Source: Pseudomonas syringae
GTDB lineage: Bacteria > Pseudomonadota > Gammaproteobacteria > Pseudomonadales > Pseudomonadaceae
Direction of reading: 5' to 3'
Assembly (NCBI RefSeq): GCF_023278085.1
Contig: NZ_CP066265.1
Coordinates: 5,218,501-5,282,500, forward strand
Length of the DNA stretch: 64,000 nucleotides
Position 1 is the first letter of the stretch. Every line of letters begins with the position of its first letter. The translations under genes were made by a program, and so were the position numbers. The notes under the pieces are model-generated. The model searched no databases and was not told where the DNA came from. It saw only the letters and a program-made list of their open reading frames with translations. Below, one piece after another: positions 9,253-18,470 of the stretch.

Positions 9253-10634
9253 GTTCGGACACAGCCATCGACAGCCAGATCCAGGTGGTGCTGATCGACG
9301 ACGACTCGCACCTGCGTCAGGCACTGCGCCAGACTCTCGACCTGGCGGGCCTCAACGTCTTGTCGCTGCCCGAAGCCACGGGCCTGGCCGAGCGCATCGG
9401 CCGCGACTGGCCGGGCGTGGTGGTCAGCGACATCCGTATGCAAGGCATGGACGGGCTGGAGCTGCTGGATCAGCTCCACGAGCAAGACCCTGACCTGCCG
9501 GTGTTATTGATCACTGGCCATGGTGATGTACCACTGGCGGTGAAAGCCATGCGCGCCGGGGCTTACGACTTTCTGGAAAAGCCCTTCGCCAGTGATGCCA
9601 TGCTTGAGAGCGTGCGCCGCGCCCTGGCGTTACGGCGACTGGTGCTGGATAACCGCAGCCTGCGTCTGGCGCTGAGCGATCGCCAGCAACTGAGCACCCG
9701 CTTGATCGGTCAATCAACGCCGATCCTGCGATTGCGCGAACAGATCGGCGCGCTGGCCGGGACTCGCGCCGACGTGCTGATTCTGGGTGAAACCGGTGCA
9801 GGCAAAGAAGTCGTTGCCCGCGCGTTGCATGACTTGTCTAACCGCCGCACCGGCCCGTTCGTGGCGATCAACGCTGGGGCGCTAGCTGAATCGGTGGTTG
9901 AAAGCGAGCTGTTCGGCCACGAGCCTGGCGCTTTTACCGGCGCGCAGAAGCGGCGCATCGGCAAGTTCGAATTTGCCAACGGCGGCACGTTGTTTCTCGA
10001 TGAAATCGAAAGCATGAGCCTGGATGTGCAGGTCAAGCTGCTGCGCCTGCTGCAAGAGCGCGTGGTCGAGCGGATGGGCAGCAATCAGCAGATACCGCTG
10101 GACATCCGCATCATCGCGGCGACCAAGGAAGACCTGCGTCAGGCTGCCGATCAGGGTCGCTTCCGGGCGGACTTGTATTACCGGCTGAACGTGGCCTCGC
10201 TGCGTATTCCGCCATTGCGCGAGCGCGGTGAAGACGCGTTGATGCTGTTCGAGCATTACGCCGACGCTGCCAGCATGCGCCACGGCATTCCCAAGCACGA
10301 GCTCAAACCGGGCCAGCGGGCGCTGTTGTTGCGCCATAGCTGGCCGGGTAACGTCCGGGAACTGCAAAACGCCGCCGAACGCTTCGCGCTGGGTCTGGAA
10401 CTGGAGCTGGAAGGCGGTGATGCAGAGCAGGCACCGCCGCCGGGCGGTGGCTTGAGTGATCAGGTGGAAAGCTTCGAGCGGGCCTTGATCGCCGCCGAAC
10501 TGGCCCGTCCGCACAGCTCGGTGCGCAGCCTGGCCGAAGCACTGGGCGTGCCACGCAAGACCCTGCACGACAAATTGCGCAAGCACGGTTTGAGTTTTGG
10601 TGACAGCAGCGGAGCATCCGATGACACCGATTGA
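9249..10634 (+). CDS. dctD: DctD-type sigma-54-dependent response regulator
   Basis: A 461-aa NtrC-family activator. The receiver domain has Asp61 as phospho-acceptor in VSDIRMQGMDG. The AAA+ domain has Walker A GETGAGKE, a complete GAFTGA loop for sigma-54 contact and Walker B GGTLFLDEIES. The C-terminal Fis-type HTH ends in SVRSLAEALGVPRKTLHDKL. Coupled to dctB by ATGA overlap, so it is the cognate regulator. It should act at a -24/-12 promoter, and none is recognisable near this operon, so its targets are probably elsewhere. Confidence 0.93.
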   Translation: MSSDTAIDSQIQVVLIDDDSHLRQALRQTLDLAGLNVLSLPEATGLAERIGRDWPGVVVSDIRMQGMDGLELLDQLHEQDPDLPVLLITGHGDVPLAVKAMRAGAYDFLEKPFASDAMLESVRRALALRRLVLDNRSLRLALSDRQQLSTRLIGQSTPILRLREQIGALAGTRADVLILGETGAGKEVVARALHDLSNRRTGPFVAINAGALAESVVESELFGHEPGAFTGAQKRRIGKFEFANGGTLFLDEIESMSLDVQVKLLRLLQERVVERMGSNQQIPLDIRIIAATKEDLRQAADQGRFRADLYYRLNVASLRIPPLRERGEDALMLFEHYADAASMRHGIPKHELKPGQRALLLRHSWPGNVRELQNAAERFALGLELELEGGDAEQAPPPGGGLSDQVESFERALIAAELARPHSSVRSLAEALGVPRKTLHDKLRKHGLSFGDSSGASDDTD

Positions 10635-11094
10635 GCCAGAAGAGAGCGCGGCCCGCGAGCTGGAACGGGTGCTGCACCATGACATTCCGCTGACCCGTGA
10701 AATGGGCATGCGGGTGATTGACTGGCATCACCACACGCTACGCCTGCACCTGCCGCTGGCCCCCAACGTCAATCACAAGAGCACGCTGTTCGGCGGCAGC
10801 CTGTATTGCGGCGCAGTACTGGCCGGCTGGGGCTGGCTGCACCTGCGGCTGCGCGAAGCGGGAATCAGCGACGGGCATATCGTGATTCAGGACGGGCAGA
10901 TCAGTTATCCACTGCCCGTACGCAGCGACGCCATCGCCCGCTGCGACGCGCCAGACGCCGCGCAATGGGAGAAATTCATCACCACCTACCAACGCCGAGG
11001 CCGCGCCCGCCTGACCCTGCACACCCACATCAGTGCGCAAGACAGCGAAGAACAGGCCGTGCGCTTTGTCGGGCAGTTTGTGTTGCACAGGTGA
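10621..11094 (+). CDS. YiiD C-terminal-type thioesterase-like protein
   Basis: A 157-aa hotdog-like protein with the LAPNVNHKSTLFGGSLYCGAV segment (residues 45-66) typical of the YiiD_C/thioesterase family; the substrate is unknown. The start ATG at 10621 has GGAG 8 nt upstream and lies inside the last codons of dctD (14-nt overlap), so the gene is translationally coupled to the two-component system. An alternative upstream start at 10597 would overlap dctD further and is less likely. Confidence 0.75.
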   Translation: MTPIEPEESAARELERVLHHDIPLTREMGMRVIDWHHHTLRLHLPLAPNVNHKSTLFGGSLYCGAVLAGWGWLHLRLREAGISDGHIVIQDGQISYPLPVRSDAIARCDAPDAAQWEKFITTYQRRGRARLTLHTHISAQDSEEQAVRFVGQFVLHR

Positions 11095-11101
11095 AGCTTG
11101 C

Positions 11102-11359
11102 GCGGAGCTGTGACGCGGAGCGTCACGAACGGCATGACGACGCGGAGCGTCGCACGATAGCTCAGGTTATCGTTCCTCACGCTCTGCGTAGGAACGCCGT
11201 TCTGGACGCTCTGCGTCCAATCTGAATCACGTGATGCGGCGCAGAGCTGTGACGCGGAGCGTCCCGAATAGCATGACGACGCGGAGCGTCGCACGATAGC
11301 TCAGGTTATCGTTCCTCACGCTCTGCGTGGGAACGCCGTTCTGGACGCTCTGCGTCCAA
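11102..11359. repeat. Tandem 119-bp repeat units (period 139 bp)
   Basis: Two copies, 11102-11220 and 11241-11359, differ at about 5 of 119 positions and are separated by 20 bp. Each copy holds four palindromic arms: GACGCGGAGCGTC twice, CTCACGCTCTGCGT and GACGCTCTGCGTC. They belong to the same family as the cluster at 2210-2443. They occupy the whole gap between the convergent thioesterase-like gene and cysQ. The near identity indicates recent duplication or gene conversion. Confidence 0.85.
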
Positions 11360-11366
11360 CCCGATT

Positions 11367-12209
11367 TCAGGACTGCGCCAGCACGAGCAGCTTTTCGCGC
11401 CATTCGGCCTTGGCGGGCAGCGCCAGAAAGAACGGGTTGAGCAGCGATTCGCGGGCCGGGTAGCTGAACGGCTGGCCGTCCAGTTGCAGCACTGCGCCTC
11501 CTGCACCTTCAAGTACGCCCTGCGCCGCAGCGGTGTCCCACTGCGAGGTCGGGGCCAGCCTCGGGTAGCAATCGGCAGCCCCTTCGGCCAGCAGGCAGAA
11601 CTTCAATGAACTGCCGATATTGGTCAGTTGCAAAGGCCCAAGCCCGCTCGCCAGACCGGCCAGCAAATGCTCCTGCTCCGGGCTGGAGTGGCGGCGGCTG
11701 GCGACCACGGTAAAGGTCTGCCCGTCGCCAACCTCGTTGCGCACCGCAATCGGCTCGCAGTGATCAATGTCATCGCTGCGCCAGGCGCCCAGCCCGGCAC
11801 CGCCGAAATAGCAGCGGTTATTGGTCGGCATCGAAACCACGCCGAACACCACGCGACCATTTTCTATCAACGCGACATTGACGGTGAATTCCTCGCTGCC
11901 GGAGATGAACTCCTTGGTGCCGTCCAGCGGATCGACCAGCCACCAGCGTTGCCACGTCGCGCGCTCACTGAGCGGGATATCGGCGTCCTCTTCGGACAGC
12001 ACATGAATGCTCGGGTCAAGTGCCTGCAAGCCCTCGACCAGCACCTGATGGGCTGCCAGATCAGCGGCGGTCACCGGGGAATCGTCGGTCTTGGTCGTTA
12101 CGGTGACGTTGGCACGCCAGAACGGCAGGATCACTTCGCCTGCCAGCCTGGCCAGTTCGATCACCGGGGCGAGCAACGGATGGGGCAGGCTTTTCAACGA
12201 ATCGGTCAT
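11367..12209 (-). CDS. cysQ: 3'(2'),5'-bisphosphate nucleotidase
   Basis: Hydrolyses 3'-phosphoadenosine 5'-phosphate (PAP), a by-product of sulfate assimilation, to AMP. The 280-aa inositol-monophosphatase-fold protein shows the metal-binding LSEEDAD, DPLDGTKEF and WDTAAAQGVLEGAGG motifs. Its start overlaps the stop of nudE by 4 nt, so the two are co-transcribed leftward. Confidence 0.95.
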   Translation of the reverse strand: MTDSLKSLPHPLLAPVIELARLAGEVILPFWRANVTVTTKTDDSPVTAADLAAHQVLVEGLQALDPSIHVLSEEDADIPLSERATWQRWWLVDPLDGTKEFISGSEEFTVNVALIENGRVVFGVVSMPTNNRCYFGGAGLGAWRSDDIDHCEPIAVRNEVGDGQTFTVVASRRHSSPEQEHLLAGLASGLGPLQLTNIGSSLKFCLLAEGAADCYPRLAPTSQWDTAAAQGVLEGAGGAVLQLDGQPFSYPARESLLNPFFLALPAKAEWREKLLVLAQS

Positions 12210-12772
12210 GGCAGGAACAATCCACGCTGGGTGAGCAGGTCACGAGTGAGGTACAGCGCAGCCAGTGCCCGGCCTTCGCTGAACTGGGCATTCTGCGCCA
12301 GGCTCGACAGCTCCCGCAGGTTGATCCGGTCAACCCGAATCGGCTCGGGCTCGTCGCCTTCCAGCCGCTCTTCGTACAGATCGGTCGCCAGCACCACCTG
12401 GATTTTCTGGCTCATGTAGCCAGGTGACAGCGACAGCTCAGTGAGCAGTTCCAGATGGCGCGCCCCAAATCCGGCTTCTTCCTTGAGCTCGCGGTTGGCG
12501 GCCTCAAGTGCGTCTTCGCCCGGCTCGATCAAGCCTTTGGGCAAGGACAGCTCGTATTCGTCGGTGCCACCGCAATATTCTTCGATCAATACGGCGTGGT
12601 CAGCATCCAGCATGGCCACGATCATCACCGCGCCGGGGCCCGAGCCTTTGCTGGCCAGACGCTCATAGGTCCGCTCAACGCCGTTGGTAAAGCGCAGTTG
12701 CAGCTCCTCAACGCGGAACAGACGACTGCTGGCGACAATGGCGCGAGCAAGTACGGTAGGTTTCTGACGCAT
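12206..12772 (-). CDS. nudE: ADP compounds hydrolase
   Basis: Nudix hydrolase that cleaves ADP-ribose, Ap3A and NADH-type compounds. The 188-aa protein contains a perfect Nudix box from residue 85 (GLIEPGE, then RELKEEAGF), and the length is right for NudE. A GAGGAGCC ribosome site precedes the ATG. It is divergent from yrfG, as in E. coli where nudE and yrfG are also neighbours. Confidence 0.94.
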   Translation of the reverse strand: MRQKPTVLARAIVASSRLFRVEELQLRFTNGVERTYERLASKGSGPGAVMIVAMLDADHAVLIEEYCGGTDEYELSLPKGLIEPGEDALEAANRELKEEAGFGARHLELLTELSLSPGYMSQKIQVVLATDLYEERLEGDEPEPIRVDRINLRELSSLAQNAQFSEGRALAALYLTRDLLTQRGLFLP

Positions 12773-12868
12773 GACAGGCTCCTCTACATGAACGAGGTAC
12801 TATACCGAGCTTTTCCTGATGTCTGTGTCGGATATGCTTGACCGACACCCACCCCTGACGAGGCCTGA

Positions 12869-13549
12869 ATGCTTTCCATGCCCTGGAGCGAAATCGATAC
12901 CGTCCTGTTGGATATGGACGGCACGTTGCTCGACCTGCATTACGACGAACACTTCTGGATGCAACACCTGCCGCAGCGCTATGCCGAATTGCACGGCATC
13001 AGCTTCGCCATGGCCTGGCTGGAACTGAAGCCGCTGTTCGAAAACAACGCAGGCACGCTCAACTGGTATTGCCTGGATTTCTGGAGTACCGAGCTTAAAT
13101 TGTCGGTGCGTGACCTGAAACGGGAAATCGCGCACATGATTGCCCTGCGCCCGGACGCCGAGACCTTCCTCGCCGCCATCAAGCAGGCCGGCAAACGCGT
13201 GATCATGATCACCAACGCGCATCGGGATTCGTTGTCACTGAAGATGGAGCGCATTGAACTGGCGCCCTATTTCGAGCGCATGATCAGTTCTCATGACTAC
13301 GGCTTCCCGAAGGAAAACCAACAATTCTGGGACGCCTTGCAGGCTGAAACCGATTTTGATCCGGCACGCAGCCTGTTTATCGACGACACGCTGCCGGTCT
13401 TGCGCAGTGCCCGGCAATTTGGCGTGGCCCATCTGCTCGCCGTCAGCCAGCCGAACAGCCAGAAAGGCCCGAAAGACACCGAAGAGTTCGCCGCAGTGGA
13501 CGATTATCGTGAGCTGATCAAGGGCTTGCTCGACCCTCATTTAGCCTGA
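12869..13549 (+). CDS. yrfG: GMP/IMP nucleotidase, HAD family
   Basis: HAD-superfamily phosphatase; the E. coli counterpart acts on purine nucleotides GMP and IMP. The 226-aa protein has the nucleophile motif LLDMDGTLLD near residue 14, motif II MITNAH, and IDDTLPVLRSA as motif IV. An ATG three codons further in (12878) is an alternative start. The divergent arrangement with nudE supports the name. Confidence 0.9.
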   Translation: MLSMPWSEIDTVLLDMDGTLLDLHYDEHFWMQHLPQRYAELHGISFAMAWLELKPLFENNAGTLNWYCLDFWSTELKLSVRDLKREIAHMIALRPDAETFLAAIKQAGKRVIMITNAHRDSLSLKMERIELAPYFERMISSHDYGFPKENQQFWDALQAETDFDPARSLFIDDTLPVLRSARQFGVAHLLAVSQPNSQKGPKDTEEFAAVDDYRELIKGLLDPHLA

Positions 13550-13590
13550 ACGCGTAGAATCGGCGGTCTGGACTGCCCACCGGAGAGAAT

Positions 13591-14472
13591 ATGGACATCA
13601 AGCAACTCAAATTTCTGATCGCCCTTGATGAAACGCGTCACTTCGGCCAGGCGGCTGCGCGCTGCAATATCACCCAGCCGACGCTGTCGATGCGCTTGCG
13701 CAATCTGGAAGAAGAGCTTGGCTTGCCACTGGTCAATCGGGGCCAGCGTTTTGAAGGTTTCACGGCGCCCGGCGAACGAGTGCTGGCGTGGGCGCGTACC
13801 GTCCTGGCCGCCTACGACGGCTTGCAGGCTGAGGCCGCCGCGTGCCGGGGGCATCTGGTCGGTACATTGCGCCTGGGCGTGGTGCCGTTGTCGAGTTTCG
13901 ATCCGTTACCGTTGCTGCACCGGCTGCATCAGCTGCACCCCAACCTGCGCTTCGAGCTGTCGTCACTCAGTTCCGAGCAAGTCCTGGAGCAACTGGCGAG
14001 CAACCGCATTGACCTGGGCGTCTCGTATCTGGAGCGACTGGACAGCGAGCGTTTCGATTCGCTGACCCTGGACGACACACGCATGGGCCTGCTGTATGAC
14101 CGCCGGCATTTTTCGTTTGGTGAAGAGCCGCTGAGCTGGGCTGATCTGGTCGAGCTGCCGCTGGGCATGCTGACCAGCGGCATGCATTTCCGGCAGTCAA
14201 TCGACCACAACTTCCACAGCCGCAACCTGCAGCCTCATCCGCTGATCCAGACTGATGCCGTTCATCAGTTGCTTCAAGCCGTACACGGCGGCTTCTGTTG
14301 CGCAATCATGCCGCTGGATGGCGGGCTGGAAACGCTCACCGAACATTTGCGTCTGCATCCGATTGCCGATGCGCGCACGCTGGCCCGCCTCGGGCTGATC
14401 ATGCGCCGTAGCGCACCCCGCTCTGCGCTGGCTGAGGCGTGTTTTGCGCTGGTCGCAGAAATACCCCGTTAA
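13591..14472 (+). CDS. LysR-family transcriptional regulator
   Basis: A 293-aa LTTR with an N-terminal winged HTH (QAAARCNITQPTLSMRLRNLEEEL) and a periplasmic-binding-protein-like effector domain. The HTH resembles that of OxyR, but I see no clear OxyR redox-cysteine pair. It lies immediately upstream of, and co-oriented with, fdhD and the FdhF/YdeP-like gene. A role in controlling them is inference. A GGAGAGAAT ribosome site precedes the ATG. Confidence 0.9.
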   Translation: MDIKQLKFLIALDETRHFGQAAARCNITQPTLSMRLRNLEEELGLPLVNRGQRFEGFTAPGERVLAWARTVLAAYDGLQAEAAACRGHLVGTLRLGVVPLSSFDPLPLLHRLHQLHPNLRFELSSLSSEQVLEQLASNRIDLGVSYLERLDSERFDSLTLDDTRMGLLYDRRHFSFGEEPLSWADLVELPLGMLTSGMHFRQSIDHNFHSRNLQPHPLIQTDAVHQLLQAVHGGFCCAIMPLDGGLETLTEHLRLHPIADARTLARLGLIMRRSAPRSALAEACFALVAEIPR

Positions 14473-14575
14473 AACGCTGATCGACGTCATCTATCGGGGC
14501 ATCAGCACTAGCGATTAGACGATATGCAATAAGACGCCTAGTCTTGCAGATGTCATTCTGCCGGTATTACAGCCC

Positions 14576-15412
14576 ATGCCCGTCACGTGCAAGGTCAGCT
14601 CGGCGTCCGTTTCCGCGCCAGCCCCCGAAGCAAGCCAGTCCTACAGCTACTCGAATCTCGAGGGCAAGGACTCGGCACGCAATGCGCTTGCCGAAGAAGT
14701 GGCCCTGGCCATCGCCTACAACGGCATCAGCCAGGCGGTCATGCTGGTCAGCCCGACCGATCTGGAAGACTTCATCGTCGGCTTCAGCCTTGGCAGCGGC
14801 ATCATTGCGGCGCCCGATGAAATCTACGACTTCACACTCAGCGGGAGCGGCTCGGCGATGCAGGCCGAGGTCGAAATCGCCAGCCGTGCTTTCTGGGAGC
14901 TCAAGCAGCAACGCCGACAACTGGCGGGCACCAGCGGCTGCGGGTTGTGCGGCGTTGAAGCCGTCGAGCAGGCCTTGCCTGAGCTGAACGTTTTGCCTGG
15001 CGCGCCCTTGCCGCCGATTGAATGGCTCGAAGGCTTGCGCCAGCGCATCGGCGAATTCCAGCCTCTCGGCCGCCACTGTGGCGCCGTGCATGCGGCGGTG
15101 TTCATGGACGGCAACGGCCAGTTGCTGCTGGGCCGTGAAGACATCGGCCGGCACAACGCGCTGGACAAGCTGATCGGCGCACTTGTCCGTCAGGATATTT
15201 CGACAACCGGCGGCGTTGCTATCGTCACCAGCCGCTGCAGCCTGGAACTGATTCAGAAAGTACTGCGCGCCGGCATCCAGACGCTGGTCAGCCTGTCTTC
15301 GCCCACCGGACTTGCCCTGCAATGGGCTCGCCGGCACAACCTCAATTTAATTCACCTGCCGCAGCACAGTGCGCCGCGGGTCTATAGCCCTGCGATGGAG
15401 ATTCAACCGTGA
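14576..15412 (+). CDS. fdhD: Formate dehydrogenase accessory sulfurtransferase
   Basis: Transfers sulfur from the cysteine desulfurase to the molybdenum bis-MGD cofactor, needed to activate formate dehydrogenase-type enzymes. The 278-aa protein has the sulfur-carrying CxxC pair at C122-C125 (SGCGLCG), the GRHNALDKLIGA segment and SRCSLELIQK. It overlaps the downstream oxidoreductase by 4 nt (GTGA), so its client is very likely that enzyme. Confidence 0.95.
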   Translation: MPVTCKVSSASVSAPAPEASQSYSYSNLEGKDSARNALAEEVALAIAYNGISQAVMLVSPTDLEDFIVGFSLGSGIIAAPDEIYDFTLSGSGSAMQAEVEIASRAFWELKQQRRQLAGTSGCGLCGVEAVEQALPELNVLPGAPLPPIEWLEGLRQRIGEFQPLGRHCGAVHAAVFMDGNGQLLLGREDIGRHNALDKLIGALVRQDISTTGGVAIVTSRCSLELIQKVLRAGIQTLVSLSSPTGLALQWARRHNLNLIHLPQHSAPRVYSPAMEIQP

Positions 15413-17745
15413 GCACTCATCATCAAGCCGACAAGACACCCATTCCCCGCTACAAGCCGTACAAAGGTGCGGCAGGCGGCTGGGGCGCACTGATCAGCGT
15501 GACACAGGCCTGGCTGGGCAGTGACAACGCGCTGAAGAACCTGCGCATGATGCTCAAGACCAACCAGAACGGCGGCTTCGATTGCCCGGGCTGCGCGTGG
15601 GGTGATTCGCCGGAAAGCGGCATGGTCAAGTTCTGCGAGAACGGCGCCAAAGCGGTGAACTGGGAAGCGACCAAGCGTCGTGTAGACCCGGCCTTCTTTG
15701 CCCGTTACAGCGTCAGCGCGCTGCTGGAGCAGAGCGACTACTGGCTGGAGTATCAGGGTCGCCTGACCGAGCCGATGGCGTATGACGCAGAAACCGACCG
15801 TTATAAACCGATCAGTTGGGATAACGCGTTCGCGCTGATCGCCAAGCACCTGAAGAACCTCCCCAGCCCGAACATGGCCGAGTTCTACACCTCGGGTCGG
15901 GCCAGCAACGAAGCGGCGTACCTGTATCAGCTGTTCGTGCGCGCTTATGGCACCAACAACTTCCCCGATTGTTCGAATATGTGCCACGAAGCCAGTGGCG
16001 TAGCGTTGTCGCAAAGCGTCGGCGTCGGCAAGGGCACCGTGACGTTCGAGGATTTCGAACACGCCGATGCCATCTTCGTCCTCGGTCAGAACCCCGGCAC
16101 TAACCACCCGCGCATGCTCGAACCGTTGCGTGAAGCGGTACAGCGCGGTGCTCAGGTGGTCTGCGTCAACCCGCTCAAGGAGCGCGGTCTGGAACGCTTC
16201 CAGCACCCGCAGCACCCGGTCGAAATGCTCACCAACGGCGACCGCCCGACCAACACCGCCTACTTCCGCCCAGCCCTGGGTGGCGACATGGCGTTATTGC
16301 GCGGCATGGCCAAGTTCCTGTTGCAATGGGAGCGTGATGCACAACTGGCCAATGAGCCGTCGGTGTTCGATCACGCATTCCTCAACGAACACACCGAGGG
16401 CGTGCTGGAATACCTGGCGGCCATCGATGAAACCTCGTGGGAAGAAATTGTCGAGCAATCCGGGCTGCCACTGACTGACATCGAGCAGTCAGCGCGCATG
16501 TATGCCAAGGGCAAGAACGTCATCATGTGCTGGGCAATGGGTATCACCCAGCATCGCCACTCGGTTGCGACCATTCAGGAAATCGCCAACCTGATGCTGC
16601 TGCGCGGCAACATTGGCCGTCCTGGCGCAGGTCTGTGCCCGGTGCGTGGCCACAGTAACGTGCAAGGCGACCGCACCATGGGCATCAACGAGCGCCCGCC
16701 GGTGTTCTTCCTTGATGCGCTGGAAAAACGCTTCCAGTTCCAAGTGCCGCGTGACAACGGGCATAACGTGGTCGAGGCGATTCACGCCATGGCCGAAGGC
16801 CGCGCCAAGGTGTTCATCGCGCTGGGCGGCAACTTCGCCCAAGCGACACCGGACAGCCACCGCACCGCCGAAGCACTCAGCCAATGTGATTTGACGGTGC
16901 AGATCAGCACCAAGCTTAACCGCAGCCACTTGTTCCATGGCAAGGACGCACTGATCCTGCCGTGCTTCGGTCGTACCGACATCGACATCCAGGCCAACGG
17001 TCCGCAAGCGGTCACCGTGGAAGACTCGTTCAGCATGGTCCACGCCTCCAACGGCCAGTTGCAGCCGCTGTCGAAGCAGATGCGTTCGGAGCCGTCCATC
17101 ATCGCTGGTATCGCCAACGCGACACTGGGCAAAAAGCCGGTGGACTGGTTGTGGCTGGTGGAAGATTACGACCGCATTCGCGACCTGATCGCCGACACCA
17201 TCCCCGGCTTCAAGGACTTCAACGAGCGCGTCAAGCATCCTGGCGGGTTCTACCTGGGCAACGCAGCCGGTGCGCGCCGCTGGAATACTGCGTCGACCCG
17301 CGCCAACTTCAAGTCCAACACACTGCCGCTGAAGCTGATCCATGAAGGCATCAGCTCGACCGGTGAGGTGCCAGACCTGATCATGCAGTCGATGCGCTCC
17401 CACGATCAGTACAACACCACGATTTATGGCCTGGACGACCGTTATCGCGGTGTGAAAGGTCAGCGTGACGTGCTGTTCGTCAACGAGGCGGACATCATTC
17501 GCCTAGGCTTCCAGCCGGGGCAGAAAGCCGACCTGATTTCGATCTGGGGCGACAATCGCGAACGTCGCGTCAAAGGCTTCACCCTGCTGCCATTCGATAT
17601 TCCGGCAGGCCAGGCTGCGGCTTACTATCCAGAGGTCAACCCGTTGGTGCCGCTGGAAAGCGTCGGCGAAGGCAGCAGCACGCCGACGTCGAAGTTCGTG
17701 GCGATCCGTCTTGAGCGTTCAGCTGAATCAGCGCGGATTGTCTGA
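15409..17745 (+). CDS. FdhF/YdeP family molybdopterin oxidoreductase
   Basis: A 778-aa bis-MGD enzyme of the FdhF/YdeP family, related to the formate dehydrogenase alpha subunit. Near the N-terminus it has GGFDCPGCAWGD (C59, C62), the reduced iron-sulfur motif of this family. Further on it has the molybdopterin-binding GQNPGTNHPRM, and RGNIGRPGAGLCPVRGHSNVQGDRTMG. No selenocysteine TGA is seen. The start is a GTG overlapping fdhD. The true substrate of this family is not settled; no partner electron-transfer subunit is nearby. A terminator follows. Confidence 0.88.
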   Translation: MSTHHQADKTPIPRYKPYKGAAGGWGALISVTQAWLGSDNALKNLRMMLKTNQNGGFDCPGCAWGDSPESGMVKFCENGAKAVNWEATKRRVDPAFFARYSVSALLEQSDYWLEYQGRLTEPMAYDAETDRYKPISWDNAFALIAKHLKNLPSPNMAEFYTSGRASNEAAYLYQLFVRAYGTNNFPDCSNMCHEASGVALSQSVGVGKGTVTFEDFEHADAIFVLGQNPGTNHPRMLEPLREAVQRGAQVVCVNPLKERGLERFQHPQHPVEMLTNGDRPTNTAYFRPALGGDMALLRGMAKFLLQWERDAQLANEPSVFDHAFLNEHTEGVLEYLAAIDETSWEEIVEQSGLPLTDIEQSARMYAKGKNVIMCWAMGITQHRHSVATIQEIANLMLLRGNIGRPGAGLCPVRGHSNVQGDRTMGINERPPVFFLDALEKRFQFQVPRDNGHNVVEAIHAMAEGRAKVFIALGGNFAQATPDSHRTAEALSQCDLTVQISTKLNRSHLFHGKDALILPCFGRTDIDIQANGPQAVTVEDSFSMVHASNGQLQPLSKQMRSEPSIIAGIANATLGKKPVDWLWLVEDYDRIRDLIADTIPGFKDFNERVKHPGGFYLGNAAGARRWNTASTRANFKSNTLPLKLIHEGISSTGEVPDLIMQSMRSHDQYNTTIYGLDDRYRGVKGQRDVLFVNEADIIRLGFQPGQKADLISIWGDNRERRVKGFTLLPFDIPAGQAAAYYPEVNPLVPLESVGEGSSTPTSKFVAIRLERSAESARIV

Positions 17746-17775
17746 CGCTTATAACGGTTTGAGCACGCCCATAAA

Positions 17776-17806
17776 AAAGGCCCGTTTCATTTGAAACGGG
17801 CCTTTT
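17776..17806 (+). terminator. Rho-independent terminator after FdhF/YdeP gene
   Basis: AAAGGCCCGTTTC and GAAACGGGCCTTTT form a 13-bp stem with a short loop and a T-rich tail; an A-run on the left side means it could act on both strands. Confidence 0.85.
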
Positions 17807-17961
17807 GCAAGTAACCTGAGACTGCTTTTTAGCATTTAAGTTCCTTAACCAAAACAGTAACTTAGGCTTATTTGTGGCAAACGTGTTACTCGTCGGATTT
17901 GAATTGCTACATTCTTCACTTGACACCAATATCGCGCCGTCATCCCTATGAGATTCAATAC

Positions 17962-18411
17962 ATGAAGTATTCCTCGATACTGTTGTTGTCTCTTACCCTG
18001 ATCGGCGGTACAGCCTCTGCAGGCAATCTCGAATCAGGCGTAGGCGGAGCATTGGGTGGGGTACTCGGTTCGGCCGTCGGTCAACAGCTCGGCGGCAGCA
18101 CCGGTTCAGCGATTGGCGCTGGCGTTGGCGGTGCAGCCGGTGGCGCGGTCGGCGCAGACCGACGCAATCGTACAGAAGCCGCCATCGGCGGTGGTCTGGG
18201 CGCAGCAGGCGGTAACGTTCTGGGCCGCAGCGTTGGCGGTAATACCGGCAGCCTGGTCGGCTCGGCGGTAGGCGGCGGCGGTGGCGCCGCACTGGGTAAC
18301 TACATGGGCAATGAGAGCCGCAGCGATGATCGTCGGGATCGTGGTGGCCGTGAGTATCGTGGCAATAAACGTAACAAGCACTACGGGCATCGCCGTCACG
18401 GTCGCGACTGA
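17962..18411 (+). CDS. Glycine-zipper surface-type protein
   Basis: A 149-aa exported protein. A signal peptide (residues 1-21, MKYSSILLLSLTLIGGTASA) is followed by glycine-zipper repeats (GxxxG/GGALGG patterns, residues 25-115) like the 17-kDa antigen or Rickettsia-type 2TM domain, then a basic Arg/His-rich tail. The start at 17962 is chosen because it gives the signal peptide; the frame upstream to 17872 does not. Role unknown; it likely inserts in or crosses the envelope. A terminator lies just downstream. Confidence 0.8.
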   Translation: MKYSSILLLSLTLIGGTASAGNLESGVGGALGGVLGSAVGQQLGGSTGSAIGAGVGGAAGGAVGADRRNRTEAAIGGGLGAAGGNVLGRSVGGNTGSLVGSAVGGGGGAALGNYMGNESRSDDRRDRGGREYRGNKRNKHYGHRRHGRD

Positions 18412-18439
18412 TCTGCTCGCTGACTGTTGATACACCCAG

Positions 18440-18470
18440 AACCGGCCGCTCTTGAGCGGCCGGTTTGGTT
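18440..18470 (+). terminator. Rho-independent terminator between convergent genes
   Basis: AACCGGCCGCTC and GAGCGGCCGGTT form a 12-bp perfect stem with a TT loop, then a T-rich tail. It ends 1 nt before the stop codon of the opposing recQ-like gene. Confidence 0.85.

Noticed and set aside
7357..9324. 655-codon open frame on the minus strand
   Set aside because: Fully antisense to the DctB-type kinase, which has all family motifs; shadow frame.
15409..17745. Selenocysteine in the FdhF-like protein
   Set aside because: The reading frame has no internal TGA and no SECIS-like hairpin is needed to explain it.
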